A DNA stretch of 64,000 nt from the NCBI GenBank assembly GCA_963575745.1, contig CAUYUJ010015282.1, positions 1,745,933 to 1,809,932 on the forward strand. The letters are read 5' to 3'. This document shows positions 55,605 to 64,000 of this stretch, piece by piece; position 1 is the stretch's first letter; the number at the start of each line of letters is the position of its first letter. This DNA comes from Prorocentrum cordatum. Its lineage: Eukaryota; Sar; Dinophyceae; Prorocentrales; Prorocentraceae. The translations under genes and the position numbers were made by a program. Below the pieces are notes generated by a model. The model made no database searches. It was not told where the DNA came from and was given only the letters and a program-made list of their open reading frames with translations.

Positions 55605-56345
55605 ATGGAGGTGCCGTTCGCCGACTGGCCGATCGACGGGCCTCGCACCCTGCTGTAGATGGCCCTCTTCATCCCGAGGGTCGCCAGGACGTCGCTGGCC
55701 TGGCGTCAGAAGTTTCGCACCGACGGCCAGCTCGAGGACGACGAGCCGGGGGTTGCGAACCGCGAGATGATGTGCCGTCTGCTGGAGGTGGGCTTGTGCT
55801 ACGACCAGCTGCGCGGGTCCAACCCGGCCGTGCTGGAGCCCGTGGCCAGGGCGATCCAGACTGAGAATGAGAGTTTTGAGAGCACCGCCGGCCTCGCCGT
55901 GATCGACAATCGCATGACTGGGATGACGCACGGCCGCAAGCACATCTGCGCATGCCCGCCCCTGCGCGACCATGCGGCTGCTCAGCTTCAAAAGGGGGCA
56001 GCTATTGGCAAGAAGCGTCGCAAGGCTCGAGAGGAGCGGGCGCTCGCCGGCAAGGGTAACGTGGGCGGCGGCGGCGGCGGCGGTGGCGGCGACCGCGGCA
56101 GGGGCAAAAAAATGGCGCGTGGCGGCGGGCGCGGCGACGTGGCCGCTACGTCCTCGCGAGCGGCGCGGACGCGGGCAGCCCGGGAGACCGGCGGGCTGCC
56201 AATCGCGATGACAATGCCGACCAGGCGGCTCGAGGCGCGCCGCCCGGGGCAGGGCGACAGCGCGATATGTTTCCTTTGCCTCTCGTGGGCGGCGGCAGGT
56301 CGGCAGTGCGACCTTGTCTGGACCGCCGCTTTCGTCGTCGCATAG
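55605..56345 (+). pseudogene. DIRS-like ORF1 (Gag-like), one in-frame stop
   Basis: The + strand frame reads MEVPFADWPIDGPRTLL, TAG (55656-55658), then continues in phase from the ATG at 55659: ARTSLAWRQKFRTDGQ, REMMCRLLEVGLCYDQL, PAVLEPVARAIQTENESFE, RKHICACPPLRDHAAAQL and KKRRKAREERALAGKGN, followed by a Gly/Arg-rich tail. The basic RRKxREE block and the ICxCPxL segment are what I associate with ORF1 of dinoflagellate DIRS-like elements. A Gag-like RNA-binding role is inferred. Initiation could be at 55605 (with stop readthrough) or at 55659. Confidence 0.5.
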
Positions 56346-56764
56346 CCTTTCGTGCTCATCATCACGGCTGAACGACGCCATTTCTTCAGTGACGACACCG
56401 TCCACGAGAGCTAGCGTGTTGCCATGCAGAATATGAGCACCGCTCTCCATCGCCTCGGCCGACCGCCAGCGCAGCATGCAGAGACGCGCGAGCGCGAGTA
56501 CGGGGCCCTCGACGAGCTCCTCCAAGGCGTCGCCATCTACGGGGGCGGCGCCTGCACCGCCGAGAGCTGAGCTCCTGGCCGTCTTCGGCTGCTCGCCCGG
56601 TGGACCTGCCCAGCCTGGTGGGCGACGCGGAGGTGGCTCGCTTGCGGGACTGGCGGAGCCATTGTTTCGGCCGCAGAGGGAGGCTGAGGAGCTCATGACT
56701 GCGGTATGCCCAGAAGGGGGCCTGCTGCGACTAGGCGCTCGTTGGCGATCCTCGGACCAACGCA

Positions 56765-56927
56765 GGCTTCATAGATATGCTCTACAGCAGGGGGGCGGTT
56801 GACTTCCCCATTGCCGCGGACATCAAGGGGTCAGTCGGCTCGTTCTTCGCCCCGACGAAGAGCGGGGCCCAGCACGTCATTTTTGATGCACGCATCGCAG
56901 ACCTTTTTTTGTGTTATATATATATAT

Positions 56928-56981
<54 letters not shown>

Positions 56982-57780
56982 AGAGAGAGAGAGAGAGAGA
57001 GATCCTCCAAACACGAGACTACCTGCCGCGGCGGCCCAGGATTCACTGGAGGCCCCAACTTCGGGCGCCTGCGTCGCCGCGGCCGACCTGGAGCGCGCTT
57101 TCTACTGCGTGGAGTCGACCTTCCTGATGGCGGCCAGGCTCGTCAATCTTTCTTTTGCGCCGGGCGGGATGTTCTGGGCGCGGGCGCTGGTGCTGCCTAT
57201 GGGTTTCACGTGGGCCCTCCAGTTGCGCCAAGAAGTGGCCGCCGCCCGTTTGCTGCGGAGTGGCGCGCCGCCTTCGAGCGCGATCGTCGACGGGCAGGTC
57301 GGCGTGCACCTCAGGCCGTTTCGGCCCGTGGCGAGCGGCGCCAACGCGGACGACGCGGCGGCCGTGGGCACGGCGGCCGACGCGGCCAACCTGCTGCGGG
57401 TTCTCGCGGACCGTTTCGAGCGCGCGGGCCTCGTCGCGCACGAGGTCGCGGAGGCGCCCGCCGAGGCCGAGTTCCTGGGCCTCCAGCTGCACGGCGGCAG
57501 GGCGCTCACCACCAAGGCCAAGCACGCGCGGCGGCTGCTCGCCGCGCCAGGCAGCCTGCTGCGGAGGCGGCGGGTCACGGGCTGCGCGCTGCGCGCCATC
57601 TTGGGGCACATCACTCTGATGAGCACGCTTCGGCGCGAGGCTCTCACGACCCTGCGAGCTTGCCGCGCGCGCGTCGAGGGCTTCGAGGGCCGCCCAGGGC
57701 GCCTGTGGGACTCAGCCGCGCGCGAGCTGACGGTGGTCCGCGGCCTGCTGCCTGCGCCGCAGGCGGGCCTCACTGCCCGG
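56765..57780 (+). pseudogene. DIRS-like RT split by a TA/GA microsatellite
   Basis: Before the microsatellite the + strand reads FIDMLYSRGAVDFPIA, then FFAPTKSGAQHVIFDARIAD (RT fingers). After it, in another frame, come CVAAADLERAFYCVES (motif A, Asp 57085-57087), ARALVLPMGFTWALQL (motif B), SGANADDAAAVG (motif C, Asp pair 57349-57354), AEAEFLGLQLHGG and RRVTGCALRAILGHITL (thumb region). A candidate RNase H start (SDAGARS, 57.80 kb) is out of context. The frame from 57.8 to 58.26 kb is open but no longer RT-like. Confidence 0.65.
56915..57002. repeat. (TA)n(GA)n microsatellite inside RT
   Basis: TATATATA followed by about 35 GA units, with one AATG interruption. It lies between the finger and palm motifs of the second DIRS-like RT. 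Confidence 0.97.
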
Positions 57781-58260
57781 CGGCGCAGCGCGGTCGCGCG
57801 TAGCGACGCGGGGGCTCGGAGTCGTTCGGCAGCGGACGGGGGCTCCGACGGTCGCAAAGTACCCCCCTTTCCCGAGCGCCGGCGCATCAAGGTCGTCGGT
57901 GCACAGGCGGCCCGCCAGCGCCCCCTCGCCCGCGGATCGGTCGCAGAGAGGACGGCCGCGAGCAGAAGTCAATTTTTGCTGCTGACGCCGCGCCCGAGGC
58001 GCCATGGCCCGCCTCGCCAATGGGTCCTCCACTTTACTTGCGATGCCATCGAGCTGCGCACGGTGCCGCGCATGCCTGCGTCCATGGGGGCCCCCTCAGG
58101 CTCGCCGATCTGGAAGGCCCAGGGCCTTCGCCAACTTCTCCAGCATCCGCCCTGCCAGCAGCGTGCCTTCGACAACTGCCAGCGCGGCGCCCCTTGGCGC
58201 GAGCGGACTACTGCGACGGCCCAGGGTGCTGTCGATCTCTCCCGGCCACAGAAAAGATGA

Positions 58261-58540
58261 TGCCGCGGGCGCCACGGGTCGCGCTCGCGATCTGGAGGGC
58301 CCCGCGCCACTCTGAGCGGCCGCGCCGGCGGCGTTAATCTCGCAGCTATGGCCGCGGCATATCCGCCCTTGTTATGTCGGGGCATGTCTCGCCTCATTGA
58401 GAACCAGTGTAAATTCAATCGCGCATGCATTTGGTCGAGATAACGACGAGATGTTCGCGCGTCGCTAGTTGTTTTCCCATGTGGAGGCTTGGTGGCCACA
58501 TAAATCCGGCGGGATTTGGGAGTCTGTTGGTCTGATCGCA
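58261..58540. other. Unassigned sequence
   Basis: Trailing sequence after the second DIRS-like copy. No motif. Confidence 0.4.
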
Positions 58541-59015
58541 GCTTCGGCCTGTCGCTCGAGCGTCGTCGCGGGGCCCCAACGGGGGCCCCTCGCGGCCCGC
58601 CCGGCCCCGACCCACGCAGAAAGGTCACGAACAGATGTTGGCTGGAGCGGTCCGTGTTTTTCAATTGGCTGTCGCCTCTCCGTCTGCCCCCGCCCCTCCG
58701 CAAAGGCAGGCTCGCCCAACGTTGGCCCTCGGGGGCGGGGGCGAGCTGGTCTGCGATGACAGCAGCTTGTGCAGGTCAAGCGCGAGTGGGCAGCACTGAC
58801 TCTGTCATCGCACGTCCGTCGACGTTTCCGACGGCGTCGCAGTTCAAAGCGCGCCCGCCCGCGCGCCACCCCGTGAAAATGACTCCCCCTTTCATTCGAT
58901 ACCCTCTGCGCTTCTCCGGCCTGTCGCTCGAGCGTCGTCGCGGGGGCCCAACGGGGGCCCCTCGCGCCCCGCCCGGCTCCGACACGCACAGAAGGCAAAT
59001 ATGCTGGCCGGGGCG
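58541..59015. repeat. Direct repeat of about 95 bp, copies 375 bp apart
   Basis: CGGCCTGTCGCTCGAGCGTC starts at about 58544 and again at about 58918, each followed by CGGGGGCCCAACGGGGGCCC-like sequence and a CACGCAGAAGG tail. It may be terminal or 3'-UTR sequence of the truncated element. Confidence 0.8.
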
Positions 59016-59075
59016 CTCCTCAGCATAGGCAGGGCCGCTCAACGTTGGCCCTGGTGAATGGAGGAGGGGTGTGTG

Positions 59076-59122
59076 CACATGCATATCTATCTATATATAT
59101 ATACATATATATATATAGATAC
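59076..59122. repeat. (TA)n microsatellite
   Basis: TATATATA and TATC/TACA units ending in a short GT run. Confidence 0.9.
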
Positions 59123-59199
59123 ATATGTGTGTGTGTGCGTATACATTGCCCCTGCAACCGGGGCTCCCAGTTCGCGCTGGCGCCGAAGCTGCGATTTGA

Positions 59200-60050
59200 A
59201 GACGCTAATCCCTGTGACGACGCGTCCCTGTGAAGACGCTATGTGAAGGCGCTATTCCCGGTGAAGACGGTGAAAACGCCATTAGTGTGAAGACGCTATT
59301 CCGGGTGAAGACGCTATTCCCGTGAAGACGGTGAAGACGCTATTCTGGGTGAGGACGCTATTAGACGCTCTTCCGGGTGAAGATACGTTGTGCGGACACA
59401 GACAACGCTTCCCTTATGAAGACGCTGTTCCGTGTGAAAACGATATTCCCGGTGAAGACGCGATTCGGTGTGAACTCGCTATTCCGGGTGAAGACGCTAT
59501 TCCCGGTGAAGACGCTATTCCGGGTGAAGGCGCCATTCCAGATGAAGACGCTATACCCGGTGAAGACGCTATTCTGGGCGAAGACGCTATTCCTGGTGAA
59601 GACGCTATACATTGTGAAGACACCGGGTGAAGACGCTATTGGTGAAGACGCGATTCCTTTTGAAGACGCTATTTCGTGTGAAAAAGCTATTCCCGGTGAA
59701 GACGCGATTCCCGGTGCAGACGCTATTTCTTGGGAAGACGCTATTCCCTGTGAAGACGCTATTCCGGGTGGAGACGCTATTCCCGGTGAAGATGTTAAAG
59801 ACGCTATTCCCGGTGAAGATTCTAGCTTGGGTGAAGACGCTATTCCCGGTGCGTGAAGACGCTATTCCGGGTGAAGACGACATATTCCGGGTGAAGACGC
59901 TATTCCGGGTGAAGACGGTGAAGACGCTATTCCCGGTGCGTGAAGATGCTATTCCGGATGAGCACGCTATTTTGGGTGAAGACACGATTCCCGGCGAACG
60001 CGCTATATTCCCGGTGAACACATTATTCTTGGTGAAGACGATATATATAG
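59200..60050. repeat. 18-bp tandem array, unit like GTGAAGACGCTATTCCCG
   Basis: About 45 units, many 18 bp but with frequent insertions and deletions. Frames encode cyclic VKTLFP, GEDAIP or NSVFTG hexapeptides. Confidence 0.95.
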
Positions 60051-60089
60051 TGTGAGCATGTTCCTGCCTTCGCCATGCACACTATTCAA

Positions 60090-62145
60090 TGTGCTCCCCT
60101 CCCAATTGCAATTTGAAGGTGCCATTCTACTCCACGCTTTCCGTGCCTAGCACAACGCGTGCCCCATCTGCTGTGCGACGCCCTCTGCTAGGCAAGACCG
60201 TTCCCCAAGGTGATTTGGACAGAATCGCTAGACATGCCCCATCTGCTGCGCAACACCCTCTTCTGGGCAAGACCCCTCCGGAAGACCCCTCCCCAAGTTG
60301 ATTAAAAGAGAACCCTTGGTGCTTGACGTGCCCCATCTGCTGTGCGGCACCCTCTGCTAGGCAAGACCCCTCCCCAAGTTGATAAATCAAACCCTTGATA
60401 TTCGACGTGCCCCATGTGCTGCGCGGCGCCCTCTGCTAGGCAAGACCCCTCCCCAAGTTAATTCAAACAAAGAATCCTTGGTGTTAGATGTGCCCCTTTG
60501 CTGTGCGGCACCCTCTGTTACGCAAGACCCACCCCCAAGTTGATTCAAAATGAATCCTTGGTGCTAGACGTGCCCCATCTGCTGTATGGCACCCTCCGTT
60601 AGGCAATGGGCCTCCCAACTTGCTTTAACAAGGATTCTTGGTGCTAGACGTGCCCTATCTGCTGCGCGGCACCCTTTGCTAGGCAAGACCCCTCCCCAAG
60701 TTAATGTAACAAGAATCCTAGACGTGCCCCTTTGCTGTGTGGCACCCTTTGTTGGGCAATGGCACTCCCCAAGTTGGTTAAACCATATTCCTTGGTGCTT
60801 GACGTGCCTCATCTGCTGAATGGCACCTTCTGCTAGGCAAGACCCCTCCCCAAGTTGATAAATCAAACCCTTGATGTTCGACGTGCCCCATGTGCTGCGA
60901 GGCGCCTTCTGCTAGGCAAGACCCCTCCCCAAGTTAATTCAAAAAAAGAATCCTTGGTGCTAGGTGTGCCCCTTTGCTGTGCGGCACTCTCTGTTACGCA
61001 AGACCCACCCCCAAGTTGATTTAAAATGAATCCTTGGTGCTAGACGTGCCCCATCTGCTGTATGGCACCCTTTGTTAGGCAATGGGCCTCCCCACGTTGC
61101 TTCAAAAAGGATCCTTGGTGCTAGACGTGCCCTATCTGATGCGCGGCACCCTTTGCTAGGCAAGACCCCTCCCCAAGTTGATGTGACAAGAATCCTAGAC
61201 GTGCCCCTTTGCTGTGTGGCACCCTTTGTTGGGCAATGGCACTCCCCAAGTTGGTTAAAACATATTCCTTGGTGCTTGACGTGCCTCATCTGCTGAATGG
61301 CACCTTCTGCTAGGCAAGACCCCTCGCCAAGTTGATTAAAAAAGAATTCTTGGTGCTAGACGTGCCCAATCTGCTGTATGGCACCCTTTGTTAGGCAATG
61401 GCCCTCCCCAAGTTGATGTTAAAAAGAACCTTTGTGCTAGGCATTCCCCATCTGTTGTGCGGCACCTTCTGCTAGGCAAGACCCCTCCCCAAGTTGATGG
61501 AACAAGAATCCTTGGTGCTGGACATGCCCCTTTGCTGTGCGGCACCCTCTCCAAGGTGAGGCCCTTTGCTGCGCGGCACCTTCAGCTAAGCAAGACCCTT
61601 CCCCAAGTTAATTGAAACAGACTCCCTGGTGCTAGACATGCCCTTTTGTTGTGCGGCACCTTTGCTAGGCAAGACCCCTCGCCAAGTTGATTAAAACAAT
61701 AATCCTTGGTGCTGGACATGCCCCCTTGCTGTGCGGCACCCTCTGATAGGCAAGAGCGCTTCCCAATGTGATTTCAAAAGAATCCTTGGTGCTAGATGTG
61801 CCCTATTTGTTGTGCGGCACCTTTGCTAGGCAAGACCCCTCCCCAAGTTGATGGAACAAGAATCCTTGGTGCTAGATGTGCCCCGTTGCTGTGCGGCACC
61901 CTCTCCAAGGTGAGGGCCTTTGCTGCGCGGCACCTTCTGCTAGGCAATACCCTTCCCCAAGTTAATTAAAACAGACTCCCTGGTGCTAGACATGCCTTTT
62001 GCTGTGTGGCACCTTATGCTAGTCAAGACCCCTCGCCAAGTTAATTAAAAAAGAATCCTTGATGTTAGACATGCCCCTTTGCTGTGCGGCACCTTCTGAT
62101 AGGCAAGAGCCCTCCCCAAGTTCATTTAAACAACGAATCATTAAA
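60090..62145. repeat. Tandem array of about 80-bp units with higher-order repetition
   Basis: About 25 units of 79-83 bp, each with GACGTGCCCCATCTGCTGTG, a GGCACC...GCTAGGCAAGACCCC core and CCAAGTTGATTAAA. Blocks recur at larger periods: 60541-60870 against 61017-61345 (offset about 476), and 61547-61650 against 61901-62005 (offset about 354). Confidence 0.95.
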
Positions 62146-62275
62146 AAAAGAGAGCACAGTGAACCCCTGGAGCCTCCTGGGGCCTCCGGGCGCTCACCGG
62201 GGCTTCCTGGGGCCTCCTGGTGCTTTCTGGGGTTGTCTTGGCCTCTCCCGGTGCCTCCTGGAGCTGTCTTGGCCC
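62146..62275. repeat. Short CCTCCTGGGGC repeats linking two arrays
   Basis: Imperfect 10-12 bp units (GCCTCCTGGGG, GCTTCCTGGGG, GGTGCTTTCTGGGG) between the 80-bp and 53-bp arrays. Confidence 0.75.
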
Positions 62276-63108
62276 TCTCCTGGGGCGCGAATCCTTTGTG
62301 TGAAGCGCATGTGCCAATATATTGGCCTTCTCTTGGGGCGCGAGTCCATTGTGTTTCACGCATGTGCCTATAGATTGGCCTTCTCTTGGGGCACGGATGT
62401 TTAGTGTTTTACGCGCATGCTTATATGTTGGCCGTATCATGGAACGCGAAGCCTTAGCGTGATACGTGATGCCTAGAGATTTGCCAACTTCTGGGGCGCG
62501 AGTCCTTTATGTGTTACACATATGCGTATAGGTTGGCCGTCTCCTGGGGCACAAGTCCTGTGTGTTTCGCGCGTATGCCTTTAGGTTGGCCCTTTCCAGG
62601 GGCGCGGATCTTCTGTGTTCTACGCATTTGCTTATAGAGTTGCCTTCCCCTTGGGGCACGAGCCCTGCGTGTTTTCCGTATGCGCCTATGGATTGTCCTT
62701 CTCCTGGGGCACGAACTTTTCGTGTTTTACGCATGTGCATATAGATTCGCTTCTCCTGGAGCACGAATCCTATGTGTCTTACGTGTGTGCATATAGATTG
62801 GCTTTCCCCTGGGGCACGAATCCTTTTGTGTTTAACGTATGTGCCAATAGATCGGCCTTCTCTTGAAACACGAATCCTCTTAGTGTTTTGCGTATGTGCC
62901 TATAGATTGACCCTCTCCTAGGGCGCGAATATTTCGTGCTGCGCGTGCGTGCTGATCGAGTGGTCGTACCATGAGGGACGAATCCTTGGCGTGATAGGCC
63001 CTCTCCTGGGGCACGATCCCTTTCCAGGGGCACGAATATTTCGCGTTTTACGTGGTTGCTTATAAACTTGCCCTCCCCATGGGCACGAACCCTGCGAAGC
63101 GTCACGAG
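62276..63108. repeat. Tandem array of about 53-bp units
   Basis: About 15 units containing TTGGCCTTCTCTTGGGGCGC followed by GAATCCTTTGTGTTTTACGC and CATGTGCCTATAGA. Starts are 53 bp apart at 62322, 62375 and 62428, with later units more variable. Confidence 0.95.
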
Positions 63109-64000
63109 CTTCACCTGGCGTCAGGGGAATAGAAGCTTCAGGCCGAATAGAGGCTTCACGAGCTTCACCGGGCGCCAGGGGAATAGAGGCTTCAGGCCGA
63201 ATAGAGGCTTCACGAGCTTCACCGGGCGCCAGGGGAATAGAGGCTTCAGGCCGAATAGAGGCTTCACCAGCTTCAGCGGGCGTCGAGGGAATACAGGCTT
63301 CAGGCCGAATTGAGGCGTCACGAAATTCACCGGGCGCCAGGGGAATATTGGCTTCAGGCCGACTAGAGGCTTCACGAGCTTCGAGAGGCGTCAGGGGAAT
63401 AGAGGCTTCAGGCCGAATAGAGGCGTCACGAGCTTCAATGGGCGTCAGGGGAATAGAGGCTTCAGACCGAATAGAGGCTTCACGAGCTTCACTAGGCGTC
63501 AGGGGAATAGAGGCTTCAGGATGAATAGAGGCTTCACGAGCTTCACCGGGCGCCAGGGGAATATAGGTTTCAGGCCGAAGAGAGGCTTCACGAGCTTCAC
63601 GAGGCGTCAGGGGAATAGAAGCTTCAGGCCGAGTAGAGGATTCACGAGCTTCACCGGGCGCCAGGGGAATATTGGCTTCAGGCCGAAGAGAGGCTTCACG
63701 AGCTTCACGAGGCGTCAGGGGAATAATGGCTTCAGGCCGAATAGAGGCTTCACGAGCTCTACTGGGCGCTAGGGGTTTCAGACCGAATAGAGGCTTCACG
63801 AGCTTCAATGGGCGCCAGGGGAATACAGGGTTCAGGCCGATCAGGAGCGTTTAGAGTCGCTACCCCACTACTGCGTCGCAACTCGAAGGCCGAATAGAGG
63901 CGTCACGAGCCCACTAGAGGCTTCAGACCGAATAGAGGCTTCAGGCCGAATAGAGGCTTCACGAGCTTCAATGGGCGTCGAGGGAATAGAGGCTTCAGGC
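63109..64000. repeat. 54-bp tandem array, continuing past the window edge
   Basis: About 16 units with GAATAGAGGCTTCAGGCCGA and CACGAGCTTCACCGGGCGCC; AGGGGAAT recurs at 63123, 63177 and 63231. Because 54 is a multiple of 3, both strands have long cyclic frames of 18-residue periods. Nothing suggests translation. Confidence 0.95.

Larger units (their letters stand above)
55540..58260 (+). mobile_element. Second DIRS-like copy, truncated
   Basis: A Gag-like region (55.6-56.3 kb) is followed by DIRS-type RT (56.77-57.78 kb) on the + strand. No methyltransferase or tyrosine recombinase follows. The sequence degrades after about 57.8 kb. Protein sequence differs clearly from the copy at 23-29.7 kb (NADD box versus YADN), so it is a separate lineage, not a recent duplicate. 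Confidence 0.65.

Noticed and set aside
60090-62145. Regularly spaced repeats that could suggest a CRISPR array
   Set aside because: The intervals between the best-conserved words are themselves repeated, units are about 80 bp, and the context is eukaryotic; it is a satellite-like array.

Overview
This window reads as nuclear DNA of a eukaryote, most likely a dinoflagellate. The signs are high GC, very few intact genes, abundant simple repeats and minisatellites, and decayed retroelements of kinds I associate with dinoflagellate genomes: LINEs with a methyltransferase-like tail, and DIRS-like elements with a methyltransferase and a tyrosine recombinase. Genus cannot be assigned from sequence alone. 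There is no bacterial operon structure, and I see no rRNA, tRNA or CRISPR array.

The only host gene I can support is a protein kinase on the + strand, seen as two short exons 29 kb apart. One at about 17851-17913 carries the HRD catalytic loop. The other, from about 46925, carries the DFG motif. Both splice junctions lie in an identical 9-bp repeat (17908-17916 and 46919-46927) in the same reading phase, so joining them gives normal HRD-to-DFG spacing. Everything between is then one intron of about 29,011 bp filled with mobile elements. The remaining kinase exons are not recognisable here and probably lie outside the window.

Layout: 1-4.0 kb is noncoding with simple repeats. 4.05-17.5 kb is a decayed minus-strand LINE (RanBP2 zinc finger, coiled coil, acidic linker, APE-like endonuclease, RT, C2H2 fingers, methyltransferase-like tail). 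Inside it, at 10.67-16.17 kb, is a second, unusual RT-encoding element bounded by direct repeats of about 395 bp. 17.85 kb is the HRD exon. 18-23 kb is intronic and holds a LINE tail and a GAT array. 23.03-29.73 kb is a DIRS-like retrotransposon with all expected domains. 29.5-38.5 kb is direct duplications, a 103-bp tandem array and very CpG-rich DNA without convincing genes. 38.7-40.5 kb may be degraded LINE. 41.3-44.25 kb is a + strand LINE with one stop. 46.9 kb is the DFG exon. 47-51.7 kb is noncoding, with an 0.7-kb tetranucleotide array. 51.77-52.9 kb is a third LINE tail. 53-55.3 kb is micro- and minisatellites. 55.5-58.3 kb is a second, truncated DIRS-like copy whose RT is split by a microsatellite. 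59.2-64.0 kb is a run of four different tandem arrays (units of about 18, 80, 53 and 54 bp) continuing past the window edge.

Almost every long open frame outside these elements is a by-product of GC-rich or repetitive sequence. Domain calls were made by eye from motifs and remembered family patterns; no database search was run.
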